From NCBI RefSeq assembly GCF_000749845.1, contig NZ_JQHM01000001.1:868001-932000 (forward strand): a DNA stretch of 64,000 bases, given 5' to 3'. The notes under the pieces are model-generated. The model was not told the DNA's origin. It was given only the letters and a program-made list of their open reading frames with translations, and did not search any database. Shown here in pieces: positions 37,501 to 44,546 of the stretch. The translations under genes were made by a program, and so were the position numbers. This stretch comes from Pectobacterium betavasculorum (GTDB lineage: Bacteria; Pseudomonadota; Gammaproteobacteria; Enterobacterales; Enterobacteriaceae). Within the stretch, counting starts at the first letter, position 1. Each line of letters begins with the position of its first letter.

Positions 37501-39363
37501 ACCATCCGTAAGCTGAAAGGCTCTGACCTCACCATTAAAGACCCGATTGAAAACCTGTTCAACTACGTTGCTAAGTCGGTTGATGCGTCGATGAAGAATG
37601 AGGCTATGCGCCGTTCTGTTACGAATCTGGCCGATACTGGGGTCATCGATATTATCGATAGCCCCAACGAGATGGATTACCAGCGCCTAAAGAAAGACAC
37701 AGTGAAAGTTTTTGTTGACGGTAAAGAGCAGCTAGCTCGCGTCAATGATCCCGATCTTTACCGTGCTTTCACTATGATTGATCTGGAACGTAGCAATTCT
37801 CTGTTCATGCGGGCTGCGCGGCAGGCCAAGCGCGTGTTGACCATCGGCACCACGTCCATGCCCGACTTCATTATCCGTAACTTTATGCGTGATGCTATCC
37901 ATTCATGGGCGATAAATAAGGACGGGTTCAAACCTGCAATTTCTTCATGGCAGGGGCTGAAGAAAGCCATGCGCACAGATGATACTCTGGTGGATATGAT
38001 GTTTGCTGGTGCTACGTTCGGTGGTGGCTACTCCAATGTTTACGATCCAGCGGGTACCGCTTCCAGTATCCGTAAGGTGCTGCGCCGCAAAGGTTATAAC
38101 GATAGCCAAATCCGTGAGTTTGAATCATCAATTGTGCGTAATAGCAAAGAGGTGATGGATAAAATCGGTGCAGGGCTGGAGAAATACCAGAAAGTCAGTG
38201 AAGGGGCGGAGAACGCTAACCGAATCGCTACTTACGATGCGGCGCTAAAGGCAGGAAAGAGCAAGGCACAAGCTGCCTTTGAATCTCGCGATCTGATGGA
38301 TTTCAGCATGCAAGGCTCCAGCGGCCTGGTAATCGCGCTGTCTGATATGGTGCCGTTCTTCAATGCGCGTTTGCAGGGCATGAGCAAACTCGGCCGCGCA
38401 ATTAAAGAAGATCCGCGAGAAGTTCTGAAGCGAGGCGGCTATATTGCGGGGCTATCGCTAGCGCTGCTGGCGTTGAACTGGGACGATGACCGCTATGAGG
38501 AGCTACCTGATTGGGATAAGGACGCCTACTGGCATGCATGGATTGGCGATCAGCATGTTCGCTTCCCGAAACCGTTTGAAATTGGCCTGATGTTCGGCAC
38601 GTTGCCGGAGCGTTTTGTCCGCACGCTGGGTGGTGCTGATACACCTGGAAAATTCGGTAAGGTCGTTGCGCACAACTTCTTTGAAACGATGGCATTCAAC
38701 CCGATACCGCAGGTGACGCGCCCCATTCTGGAAGCATTCGTGAATTATGACTTTTTCAAAGGTGGCCCGATTGAGAACATGGCCGATAGCAACGTTATTG
38801 CTGGCGCACGTTATAACGACCAAACCACGCTGTTGATGCGCGAAATAGGCGGGGCGATGAATCTTTCTCCTAAGATGATGGATCACATCATTACCGGATA
38901 TACCGGCACGCTAGGTTCATACATTCTCGGCGCGACGAATATTATCATGCGTAACATGGGTGATAACGGTGCGTCGCCGTCGCTGCGACTGGATGAAATG
39001 CCCGTCATCAAAGCGTTCGCCCGTGGGGCCGAACCGGCGAAATCCACCCAGTTCACGGAAGATTTCTACCGTATGATGACGGAAGCCAACCAGATAAACA
39101 GCACGATAAACTCCTATCGCAAACAGGGCCGTCAGGATGAGGCCAATGAGCTGTTGCAGGATAACCGCGAGAAACTATCGCAGCGCAAGGCGTTCACTTC
39201 GACACAAAAGCAGGTGAAGCAGCTTAATGACCAAATCGAGCTAACCCGTATTGATCGTATCTTAACGGCAGACCAGAAACGGGAACGTATTGATCGCCTT
39301 ATGGAGAAGCGGAATAAGTTGGTTCAGCAGACCGTGAAGCGGATACATCCGTATTTCGACTAA
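31543..39363 (+). CDS. Giant polyvalent virion protein (ART, zincin-like, MuF-C and LPD38 domains)
   Basis: 2606 residues. Residues ~1-430: helical with Gly-rich membrane-like stretches (GAGMGGAIGAVGG). ~1075-1280: ADP-ribosyltransferase domain of polyvalent proteins (FKSWFGDSKVMDATGRPLVVYHGT ... SDHYVAFRPEQIKSA). ~1380: zincin-like RHEVIAHHGL. ~1557-1690: phage MuF C-terminal domain (VRLGRTPPVLRALG ... LPELMHDPLAVYRSS). ~1750-2480: LPD38 (TIGTTSMPDFIIRNFMRDAI ... DMVPFFNARLQGM). Polyvalent proteins are injected with DNA and modify host targets. Order and size match the huge ORF of 933W-type phages. Confidence 0.85.
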   Translation: MTYDPQQQRPEQQVANSNRQALNIQQPGELSDFDRQFFSSESWNKPVVEPKSTWSDDLKALVAAPLNMVADAGQLFKAGTQILDDKAAEGAGSNPLGIDSGMLDVMRQNAGNPLSRAGNAAIQGAGDLAGSAAKSILDSRTEGAKQAAALDFATLDQDSNGNITGISAGEGTFNASSWMQNAIPSIATMMTSGLLSKMSAQAARGAVEQTVFNRLSKTMPEEAARQLAKETAERAAAVAGKTTFVGAMSATAQGQGGIDMREQINSLPFNELMESSTFKTAFNSIDADPNNANLSDGQKLDLARAQVADQAASAVTADPRLLAVNIAASTLGDHTLLKLLTRKGAASGVLSGMTIGAVSEGATEFAQGAGQRYVQNEQLIDTAGQKIDPMKDVLETGVNNTVVGAGMGGAIGAVGGVRGRQVDQQSNPEPTPGDLTGEQPQSTQVDVPEWNVTEKQSSEGNGSSIPVVKMGDDSPPPGYTGEWRDGGPVISVTQGADNSQFNPENVAGTPQGRIDEFRDTPTYLRQDPRIQGFAEDSDVQRALAEQPDSPTAEQLIRQQIEQGDQGYSPQELEALEQAERIIAARRPRLPAPGQTSVIAMPGEVRQPFGDDIQAGAGPQFDAGKQVRGQEFIPAERALATNEVGRTNQTYDGEAVPTSAIEDKNIIFSGSPTIDEGQTAQPPQFTEGETRTQRQTREFSDAMGVNDQAALPDQRHRVGGMPVDAQTEAYARGEPVGQLKFYYKGRPFPSEYLAERSKWAKMEGAVVEEVDGGYAVRLPPTQEDISAAQTFPGYRIAETAVPDGAGGVVKGFSVLRTDGNRSGQRVSNHFTHEDAVQSAVRHSENDASESRQAEKRRKEAEAKRAPTDEFLDAQNLTPMQRGKADKALQEMVHYTEFDRPVTRADAVQSLVGRGWRPETAQRSSENGKAKTSYRIVSDDGDLYNVTKTEHDFAAHLVARQDSQPSEPAADTITLPSGELLTVTIDRGVSGAAYLTTEDGKRINSSTKQIESIKRELAGDHSANGGIGDLARLNAALKHIRQTGQQDATAALPKKKDTGPFYSRQMNRQEQQGSLVTQTPAFKSWFGDSKVMDATGRPLVVYHGTGSDFERFEQNTNRGAGGESARQGFFFTTSSDVANSYAEETPEFQRTRDYDRSQRLMDAGKYEEAEALERTLESEDYNGGMSPNVVPVYLSIKNPMVVDFEGRTYDASRDNLSKIIDKAKRSGHDGVLFKNIDDAPNSGLSPSDHYVAFRPEQIKSAVGNRGTFDSSDPRILYSKGTDIGGGNVIHDGSFSKDGERPAQGMLRDRVQLAADGFVSHLNGAAKIKVKAVQTQAEAAAMMPNGIPAEFGTVHAIYQPELSRVIVIADNIANARELRAKLRHEVIAHHGLASVIGDVEYDRIMRVLHQTRDSQNKTIQDVWRQVEQSYGQESLETQANEFLAHMAERTELTKLGGAWDRFVTLLTNALRKAGVLNPMDITPAEIRNILRTITGRFQKTAMYANEQPGTREFDNTFSRTDALYSKADDVDPLTPLPQEAEQYRADLDRAMRSLKSGDVSVRLGRTPPVLRALGAPNLDMFINRDTVRKATNGVKHNVPLSVIENLPELMHDPLAVYRSSTQNDAVVILLEAQDANGNPVVSAVHMNARKQNMEINRIASVYGTVGGMSKVQGMEDAGLVLYRRAKKNPNQPHSAGLQLSGESTNQGSDSASRRYSQGLQLPKEGDPAESSRNILSSADIRKNKTLYSRSGNPAMDAETSRKMGFNVEKGWFDKAKDFYQMAADKDRTELKQWWQETFRKLNTKTFDGLAPLKYAEDAAGKSDAMVSGYTAARMSAGSGSVTAAVLEHGLVRYNKKEGITERIPGTGKADSLMGILDGLGNHRENFLKWIAGHRSERLMSEGKENNFTADEIAYMKSLNRGNEQLFADQKVKYDAFIKSIIDLQQDMGLIDPDSRATWEDAWYLPYYREAENGETHGPWTTRGIANQSSTIRKLKGSDLTIKDPIENLFNYVAKSVDASMKNEAMRRSVTNLADTGVIDIIDSPNEMDYQRLKKDTVKVFVDGKEQLARVNDPDLYRAFTMIDLERSNSLFMRAARQAKRVLTIGTTSMPDFIIRNFMRDAIHSWAINKDGFKPAISSWQGLKKAMRTDDTLVDMMFAGATFGGGYSNVYDPAGTASSIRKVLRRKGYNDSQIREFESSIVRNSKEVMDKIGAGLEKYQKVSEGAENANRIATYDAALKAGKSKAQAAFESRDLMDFSMQGSSGLVIALSDMVPFFNARLQGMSKLGRAIKEDPREVLKRGGYIAGLSLALLALNWDDDRYEELPDWDKDAYWHAWIGDQHVRFPKPFEIGLMFGTLPERFVRTLGGADTPGKFGKVVAHNFFETMAFNPIPQVTRPILEAFVNYDFFKGGPIENMADSNVIAGARYNDQTTLLMREIGGAMNLSPKMMDHIITGYTGTLGSYILGATNIIMRNMGDNGASPSLRLDEMPVIKAFARGAEPAKSTQFTEDFYRMMTEANQINSTINSYRKQGRQDEANELLQDNREKLSQRKAFTSTQKQVKQLNDQIELTRIDRILTADQKRERIDRLMEKRNKLVQQTVKRIHPYFD

Positions 39364-39368
39364 TCAGA

Positions 39369-39581
39369 TTACTTCAGCCAACTCCTGATGCACATAACGA
39401 GTGTCAGGAGTAACAGAAAGCCGGTAATACCGAGAATGATGCTGGTCGTGCTATCCAGGTGCATGCGAGATTTACTGGTTATCAGGCATGCACCAATGAT
39501 AAATGGCACAGAGAACGCGGGATGCACCAGCACCATAACGGCGGCCATAGCTAGGCACAGAATGAAGGCTACAGATGACAT
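39369..39581 (-). CDS. Small reverse-strand membrane protein at the prophage end
   Basis: 70 residues with two hydrophobic helices (about 3-33 and 46-66) separated by a short charged loop. Ribosome site weak. It is the last phage-side gene before the icd fragment. Not recognised; candidates are a lysogenic-conversion or exclusion protein. Confidence 0.5.
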   Translation of the reverse strand: MSSVAFILCLAMAAVMVLVHPAFSVPFIIGACLITSKSRMHLDSTTSIILGITGFLLLLTLVMCIRSWLK

Positions 39582-39765
39582 GTTATTAGTCCGTTAAATT
39601 TGTTAAGGGGTGAAATTACAGGCAATTTTCGGGGAAAGGTATTCAGTAAAATACAAAGTAGCTCACTGTTTTCTATCGATATTTATCTTAATGAAAACGA
39701 TGCTGTTCAATGCGCTATTTTCTATTTTTCTTTATATAGTTCAGTATGTTGTGGTTTTTCCTTCA

Positions 39766-39935
39766 ATCTACTGCTGCGTCATCTGCAATGGTTCGAAGCG
39801 GCTGACCTGATTGTTAAGGGCGTTGAAGGCGCTATCAAGAACAAGACCGTGACTTACGATTTCGAACGTCTGATGGAAGGCGCTAAGCTGCGCAAATGTA
39901 GCGAGTTTGCGCAGGACATCATCGATAACATGTAA
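39766..39935 (+). pseudogene. icd: 3' end of icd (isocitrate dehydrogenase), displaced by prophage insertion
   Basis: The last ~55 codons read [21 protein letters not shown] then [21 protein letters not shown], which is the C-terminus of enterobacterial Icd. The rest of the gene is absent; phage DNA lies upstream. In E. coli e14 and phage 21 integrate in icd by carrying a copy of its 3' end, so the host keeps a whole gene at the other junction and this fragment is the original end. It therefore marks the right attachment site. The frame stays open back to 39600 through phage DNA, but this is probably not translated. Confidence 0.88.
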
Positions 39936-39961
39936 TCTGTTGTTAAGCGCAGATGAATAGC

Positions 39962-39990
39962 AGGGGCCTGTCTGGGCCCTTAATTTTTCC
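39962..39990 (+). terminator. Terminator behind the icd fragment
   Basis: Imperfect stem AGGGGCC / GGGCCCTT followed by AATTTTT, 27 bp after the icd stop. Likely the native icd terminator. Confidence 0.55.
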
Positions 39991-40049
39991 TCAAGTTTCT
40001 TCCAAAAAACCATCCTATTTTGTATTCATCACCGTTGACCTAGCCTTAT

Positions 40050-41159
40050 TTACGGGTGACCAATGCTCTGTGACTCGGGGATGAGCCGGAAGTACATATG
40101 TTCGGGAATTGGGCTGTCCCAACTGCCGATGTGTATTGCAAAACCGATTGTGCCGAAAAGGATACCAAGTACCAGTATCGTCATGGCAATACCGGATAGT
40201 GCGCTTTGTCGCCATAGCGGTTTGGCTGCCTCACACCCTTTTTCCTGCGATCCTGACGGCTGAACCAATGAGAAATAGAGCGTTGATGCCACCGGGCAGG
40301 ATTCGATGCACGTCATGCAGGCCGTGCATTCGGCTGTTCTCACCTGAATCAGTTTATCCACTGGGATATTAGATGGACAGGCTTTAGCGCACTTGCCGCA
40401 GTCGATACAGCTGGTGGCGTTTCTGCGGATCTTGAAAGGGGATAGCAGCGAAAATACGCCCAAGAGTGCGCCGTAAGGACATAGATAGCGGCACCAGAAA
40501 TGGCGGATAAACAGGCTGGCGAGCATAAAGAGAAAAACGCAGAACAGCGTGATTGTGCCGATATTGCGGAAAAAACCGAGCATTTTGACGTCAGCGATCA
40601 GGCCGTAAGGTGACATCAGAAACATATAAATGCCCTGTGCTGGCATTGATAAGGCGATGTAGAGGAAAAAACTCAATAACAGGTATTTCAGACTACGTAG
40701 CGGAATGTCTAGCCACCTCGGAAGAATGACAAGACGGTCAACTGTTTTTCCCCCCAATATACCTATCCACTCAGAAATTGTGCCAATAGGGCACAGCCAG
40801 GAACAGAACGATTTTTTCAGCAACAGACTGATGAGAATAAATGCGAGAAGTAATAGCATTGACGCAAGGTGGATAGGGGGGAGATTACCCGTTTCCCACG
40901 TGAACTTAACGTTCATTAACCCCGCAATCGGCAGCCAGCCCTCAATACCGCCTGGCCTTGAAATATAAAAACTCGTGCCGCCAGTTTCAAAGTAGCGTAC
41001 CCAAAAATAGAAGGTGACGCCGATATAGATGTTGATCGCCAGTAGTAGAATTTGTGTTGCTCTGCGCCAGGTCAGAGCGTTGCGCCAGTCTTGCCAGGGG
41101 AGTTTGCCACCAGTGGTTCCGGGTCGGCGTTGCCACCGTTTTCTTACTTTCTCGCTCAT
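40050..41159 (-). CDS. yccM: 4Fe-4S membrane protein YccM-like (NapH/NosR family)
   Basis: 369 residues from ATG 41159 (GAGAG upstream; a TTG at 41177 is in frame). RWQRRPGTTGGKLPWQDWRNA and YISRPGGIEGWLPIAGLMN match E. coli YccM closely. Five to six membrane helices; two CxxxCP motifs (FCSWLCPIGT, WCRYLCPYGA) and two ferredoxin clusters, CIDCGKCAKACP and CTACMTCIESCP. Such polyferredoxins pass electrons between quinol and periplasmic or cytoplasmic partners; the partner here is unknown. Confidence 0.85.
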   Translation of the reverse strand: MSEKVRKRWQRRPGTTGGKLPWQDWRNALTWRRATQILLLAINIYIGVTFYFWVRYFETGGTSFYISRPGGIEGWLPIAGLMNVKFTWETGNLPPIHLASMLLLLAFILISLLLKKSFCSWLCPIGTISEWIGILGGKTVDRLVILPRWLDIPLRSLKYLLLSFFLYIALSMPAQGIYMFLMSPYGLIADVKMLGFFRNIGTITLFCVFLFMLASLFIRHFWCRYLCPYGALLGVFSLLSPFKIRRNATSCIDCGKCAKACPSNIPVDKLIQVRTAECTACMTCIESCPVASTLYFSLVQPSGSQEKGCEAAKPLWRQSALSGIAMTILVLGILFGTIGFAIHIGSWDSPIPEHMYFRLIPESQSIGHP

Positions 41160-41575
41160 TGCTCTCAATTGCACCAAATGGATCGTGAGGCTACGTTATC
41201 ATGCCCTTTACGCTTAAAAATTGATTTGTGCATTATAAGTGCACGTTTTTGGGTTTCTTAGCTGGTAGTTGTATAAAAAGGTGGGAGATCGTGCACTTTT
41301 TATTGCATGCACTATGTAGTGCTAAGAGTTTTTTCTGAGGATAGATAAAGATATAAAAATAATGGGTACGCAAATGCACCCATTGTATTAATTATCTGGA
41401 AATGTTTAATATATTAACTATATTTTAATTTTCGTGTATTGACCAGAGATCGCAGATAGAAATACGTTATTGCATTGAGCATAACTCGAATGATTTATGT
41501 TGTATTTTATTAAAGTCAGATATTGTGGTTTTTATCAGGGTTTTATTTTAATTATCAATTTATTTTAATTTATCG
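41160..41575. other. AT-rich intergenic region between yccM and mor
   Basis: No gene seen. Near the yccM side there is a cluster of GTGCAC-type half sites (41228, 41239-41244, 41291-41296, 41305-41312), possibly an operator for yccM. The rest (41330-41575) is very AT-rich, without clear hairpin or start codon. Confidence 0.5.
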
Positions 41576-41926
41576 TTACGCCTTATTTTGATGTTTTGCC
41601 TGTAACTCATCTTTCCTCATCGTTCTGACAATTTTATAAATCCATTGCAGCGAGACATTATATTTTTTTGCCAGAGCGCTATGATTACGACCATCGAATT
41701 CTTCATAGATTTGAAGATCACGCTGAGAAGCACGCCAGGATAGTCCCATCGGAAAATAAACGTTTTGTCCACCCCATACGGTCATCATGTGTTTGGCTAC
41801 GGCATTGCCGACTAGTTCGGCTGTTTGTGGATCCAACTCCGTGACGTTTTTGACCGTATCGGCAACGTGTTGAGAAAGCTCAACCAGAAGCTCAGGACCT
41901 TTACTGCGAAATTGTGGCTCAGTCAT
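41576..41926 (-). CDS. Mor-type transcription activator
   Basis: 116 residues. Dimerisation half SQHVADTVKNVTELDPQTAELVGNAVAKHMMTVWGGQNVYFPMG and C-terminal helix-turn-helix DLQIYEEFDGRNHSALAKKYNVSLQWIYKIVRTMRKDE are the Mor/C activator pattern of phage Mu and its relatives. Mor binds as a dimer upstream of a promoter and recruits RNA polymerase. No Mu-type structural genes are near, so this is an orphan regulator, probably controlled by the repressor at 42765 (see shared operator-like sites). Confidence 0.8.
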   Translation of the reverse strand: MTEPQFRSKGPELLVELSQHVADTVKNVTELDPQTAELVGNAVAKHMMTVWGGQNVYFPMGLSWRASQRDLQIYEEFDGRNHSALAKKYNVSLQWIYKIVRTMRKDELQAKHQNKA

Positions 41927-41996
41927 AATATTACCTCATCCTTAAAGAAAATAATTTTTGCTATGTGAGAGTTCGAGCATTGCTGTCTCAAGTGCA

Positions 41997-42079
41997 ACAA
42001 CCGTGTTACGTGTTCATTTAAAACCATGGTTGTTTTTGTGTCAACATCTTTAGTTTTAAATTAGGTTGTTTTTGGTTGT
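41997..42079. promoter_or_regulatory. Operator-like sites upstream of mor
   Basis: ACAACC (41997-42002), AAACCATGGTTGT (42021-42033, palindromic core AACCATGGTT) and two GGTTGT half sites (42064, 42074) share the ACAACC/GGTTGT arms of the perfect palindrome at the repressor start. They lie 70-150 bp before the mor start on its strand. Repressor binding here is inference. Confidence 0.5.
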
Positions 42080-42089
42080 GAAAGCAGGA

Positions 42090-42526
42090 GGCTGTTGTAA
42101 AGCGATAGGTAAGGGAAAGTCACAGAGAAAGAACCTCCGCTGATACTCGTCACTCATTACCGTTCGGGCCTTCAGGCCACTTTGTCCTACTATGCCTTCT
42201 GCTGACGCCTGTCCGCCGTTCAGCGCACCTTACGGCGCACTCAGTCCTGAATGCAGGACGCCGGACAGGCCTCCTGGGGTAAGCTCAGCCGCTTTCACCA
42301 CGCTCCTGCCCGATCTACCAGATAGTTATGGCCTTCGCAATCATTGGCTTTCTCTGCTAGCCGGGCAGGCCTCATATCGGATTTCTGTTCGTCAGGTCAT
42401 GGTTTTGCTCCACGTTTCCTTCAGACCCCGCCTCGCGACGACGCCCTTGCGCTTCGCTAGTCCTTCGCCACCATCATGCTGGACAGGGGACTTTCACCCC
42501 CGAGCTACTGTGCATGCCCAGCACAC
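42090..42526 (-). mobile_element. Truncated group II intron, 5' part
   Basis: Read on the minus strand it starts GTGTGCTGGGC (consensus 5' end GUGYG) at 42526, followed by GGGGGTGAAAGTCCCC, GAAGGACTAGCGAAG, GGTCTGAAGGAAAC and GAACAGAAATCC, the usual domain I sequence run of bacterial group II introns. Reverse transcriptase, domain V and the 3' end are missing, so it is a remnant; the left limit is uncertain. It begins right after an intrinsic terminator (42528-42550), the preferred target of class C introns. The 141-codon forward frame across it is spurious. Confidence 0.65.
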
Positions 42527-42527
42527 C

Positions 42528-42550
42528 AAAAAAAACCCGCACAAGGCGGG
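42528..42550 (-). terminator. Intrinsic terminator used as intron landing site
   Basis: On the minus strand CCCGC, loop CTTGT, GCGGG, then eight T. The group II intron remnant starts one base beyond the T run. Confidence 0.75.
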
Positions 42551-42764
42551 AAAGCAACACATAGACAGGAGGAATAACACAACATCAACAAGGGTTGATG
42601 AAACAGTAGCACGGTGATTGTATAAAACTGTTACGTGTGGGTAAGGTTATCTGGGCGAAGGTAAACGTTTTTGAAGTAGAAAACAAAGTCGGTGCTGCAT
42701 TGTTCACCGACTTTGTTGAGAGGAAAAGCTATAACGCCTTACGCGAAAAATCACCTATATAGAG
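42551..42764. other. Intergenic stretch behind the repressor gene
   Basis: Holds a 12-bp perfect hairpin (next entry) and otherwise no gene. With the intron remnant and the operator-like sites it completes the 838-bp gap between mor and the repressor. Confidence 0.5.
42683..42716 (-). terminator. Terminator of the repressor gene
   Basis: Perfect 12-bp stem with arms ACAAAGTCGGTG and CACCGACTTTGT and a 10-nt loop, followed on the minus strand by TTTTCT. It lies about 50 bp after the repressor stop. Confidence 0.75.
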
Positions 42765-43499
42765 CTATAGCAGCACTGAATACCAGAACACTCGGCCGAT
42801 GATCTCGACTTCTGATTCGTAAGCTTCTTCGTCAGCATCGCGGTTAAAGCTATGGATGACAAGGAGGCCACCAGGCTTGCGGTAAAGCTGTTTGATTCGC
42901 TTGAGCTTATCGTTGCCGCTGCCCTCCTGAGCAATGGCGTAGAGTTTTCCATCAATGATGCGCTTATTGTTGGTATCGACTGCGACGGTAGTACCATCCG
43001 GGATGATGGGCTCCATACTGTCTCCCGCTGCTGGGAAACAAAGAACGCCCGAACCGTCTGTGTTTGCACCGACCTTACGCAGCGTGGCTTTAGAAAAACG
43101 GAGCTTAAAACCGTTGTAATCCTCACTTTGAATGCGTCCGTCGCCGCAGGCAAACTCAATATCCTTTAAAAAAGGCACTTCCACCTCGTCCTCTGATAGT
43201 TCTGTCGTGCTGTCCCAAGCTGATACTGTGCCCCATTTTGATGTCGGCGGAATACTCGATTCCCGGAGTGATCTAATCACCCTGTCGCTACGCATTGGGT
43301 CTTCGCCATTTGCCAACCATTCGGGTCGGATATGGAGTGCATTGGAAAGCTCAACAATTTTGGTTGTCTGCGACGCTTTCCCCACCTCAATCTTCTGTAT
43401 GGCGGCCTGAGATACACCAATCATGTCGCCAAGTGCTTTTTGGCTAAGCCCTTGTGCAGTCCTGGCGGTTTTTAATCGTTCTGCAAGTGTCGTTTTCAT
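42765..43499 (-). CDS. LexA/CI-type phage repressor (HTH + S24 peptidase)
   Basis: 244 residues. N-terminal XRE helix-turn-helix (AERLKTARTAQGLSQKALGDMIGVSQAAIQKIEVGKASQ, 5-43). C-terminal S24 peptidase fold with catalytic Ser in AAGDSMEP (~160) and Lys in IDGKLYAI (~184); a Cys-Gly pair at ECEFACGDGR-like FACGDG (~117) is a possible self-cleavage site. Such repressors are inactivated by RecA after DNA damage. It lies outside the icd prophage and beside an orphan mor, so it probably belongs to a degenerate element or an SOS-linked regulatory pair. Confidence 0.85.
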   Translation of the reverse strand: MKTTLAERLKTARTAQGLSQKALGDMIGVSQAAIQKIEVGKASQTTKIVELSNALHIRPEWLANGEDPMRSDRVIRSLRESSIPPTSKWGTVSAWDSTTELSEDEVEVPFLKDIEFACGDGRIQSEDYNGFKLRFSKATLRKVGANTDGSGVLCFPAAGDSMEPIIPDGTTVAVDTNNKRIIDGKLYAIAQEGSGNDKLKRIKQLYRKPGGLLVIHSFNRDADEEAYESEVEIIGRVFWYSVLL

Positions 43500-43505
43500 T
43501 CGTTC

Positions 43506-43529
43506 AATTTACAACCTTGGTTGTAAATT
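43506..43529. promoter_or_regulatory. Repressor operator, perfect palindrome
   Basis: Arms AATTTACAACC and GGTTGTAAATT around TT, with 11 perfect pairs, 6 bp upstream of the repressor start codon. A site here would let the repressor control its own gene. Confidence 0.75.
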
Positions 43530-43775
43530 ATCAAGCGGATATTAATCTTGTTTAAAGAAACCAAAGCTATGTTATGTATCGTTGATGTGCGAAGGGCATC
43601 ATAAATACAACCATGAAAAATTTAAGTTGTTATTGCGTGCAGGAAAACTGTGCAGATGTATGAGATAGCATCAATATAAACGCTATCACCTGACTATCAA
43701 AAATTCTAATAAATGTCAGATGGTCATAGTATCGTCTTATTCCATCACCTGATTTGACTTAAACATGGGTGTCAC

Positions 43776-43789
43776 TTGATCTAAATCAT
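43776..43789 (+). promoter_or_regulatory. FNR-like site upstream of the DUF1883-like gene
   Basis: TTGAT-CTAA-ATCAT matches the FNR consensus (TTGAT-N4-ATCAA) in 9 of 10 positions. With a TTATGG at 43814 as weak -10, the centre would be near -41.5, a class II activator position. Suggests oxygen-responsive expression of the gene at 43896. Confidence 0.45.
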
Positions 43790-43895
43790 AATCTGGCAGT
43801 ATGCATTTTGCTCTTATGGAAATCCCGTTGTGGGAAATTTAACCAATGAATTCGTTTAATTAAGTATGCGCATGACTGCGTATCGCGGAGGATGT

Positions 43896-44153
43896 ATGTC
43901 TGTAATTCGCACGTGTTTAAATCTGTTTGGTGGTGATACGGTAATTGTCCGGTGTGCTAATACATTTGAAGTGCAAATGAGCAATGGTGAACAGGAAGCG
44001 ATGACAGAAGAGAATCGTGCTACGCAGGATTCTATTTGCCGTCATGCTGAAGGTGAAGTGTATTTAACCGTACCTTATACAGGGATTTGGGATGTCGTGA
44101 TCCGAGCGAAAAATGACACCCCTGAACACTCAATAACCTATTTTCCTGCCTGA
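43896..44153 (+). CDS. DUF1883-like small protein
   Basis: 85 residues from ATG 43896 with GGAGG 5 bp upstream; the ATG at 43866 is not supported. GGDTVIVRCANTFEVQMSNGE and GEVYLTVPYTGIWDVVIRAK resemble the DUF1883 pattern (aGdtVvV ... vPssGxWnvvID). Small beta-barrel-like soluble protein, function unknown. Possibly activated by FNR. Confidence 0.5.
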   Translation: MSVIRTCLNLFGGDTVIVRCANTFEVQMSNGEQEAMTEENRATQDSICRHAEGEVYLTVPYTGIWDVVIRAKNDTPEHSITYFPA

Positions 44154-44546
44154 TGCTTCCTTGGTTGGTTATATTCTGTTAATAACTTGATAATACATTG
44201 TCGTTATCTGGTCGTGAGTCTTTGAATATGCCAACCTTATTCTTTATTTCTACCTTAATCGCTCAACGTTGTGAGTGTATCGGTATCTTTCTATTTCACT
44301 TTCCATCTATCACCTTAATTGATACTTCCACTTGTTATTATTAATGATTCGAAGGGGTGATAGAGTCTGGATCTTTTGCCATACTCAACACTTAGCTACC
44401 ACGCGTCGTGACTTCTGGCAAGAGAAGGGGCTTTGGTTTGCTAACGTTGGCCCGCTGTTCTTATCGTGCTCATAACTGCAACATTTTGGATTTATAGCTA
44501 AAATTTTGTCTAATCTGAACATCAATACGATGGGAGGGGGGAACCC
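44154..44546. other. Intergenic region before the GGDEF-EAL gene
   Basis: No complete gene. A short open stretch around 44362-44475 reads like coding sequence (TTRRDFWQEKGLWFANVGPLF) but has no start or ribosome site; it may be a gene remnant. The GGGAGGGGGG ribosome site of the next gene is at its end. Confidence 0.4.

Larger units (their letters stand above)
43500..43895. other. Regulatory region between repressor and DUF1883-like gene
   Basis: Contains the repressor operator, a second half-operator pair (ACAACC at 43607-43612, GTTGT at 43626-43630) where a divergent early gene would normally start, and the FNR-like site. The only frame behind the second operator is a 16-codon ORF at 43613 without a ribosome site, so a cro-like gene appears to be lost. 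Confidence 0.5.

Noticed and set aside
39600-39765. Upstream extension of the icd fragment as a fused phage-Icd gene
   Set aside because: Open frame without good start or ribosome site; composition unlike either neighbour. Considered accidental read-through of the junction.
39766-40049. tRNA gene as attachment target
   Set aside because: No cloverleaf could be folded near the junction; the icd coding end explains the boundary.
42192-42617. A 141-codon forward open frame
   Set aside because: It lies across the group II intron remnant, has no ribosome site and its Pro/Ser/Arg-rich composition is that of translated structured RNA; treated as spurious.
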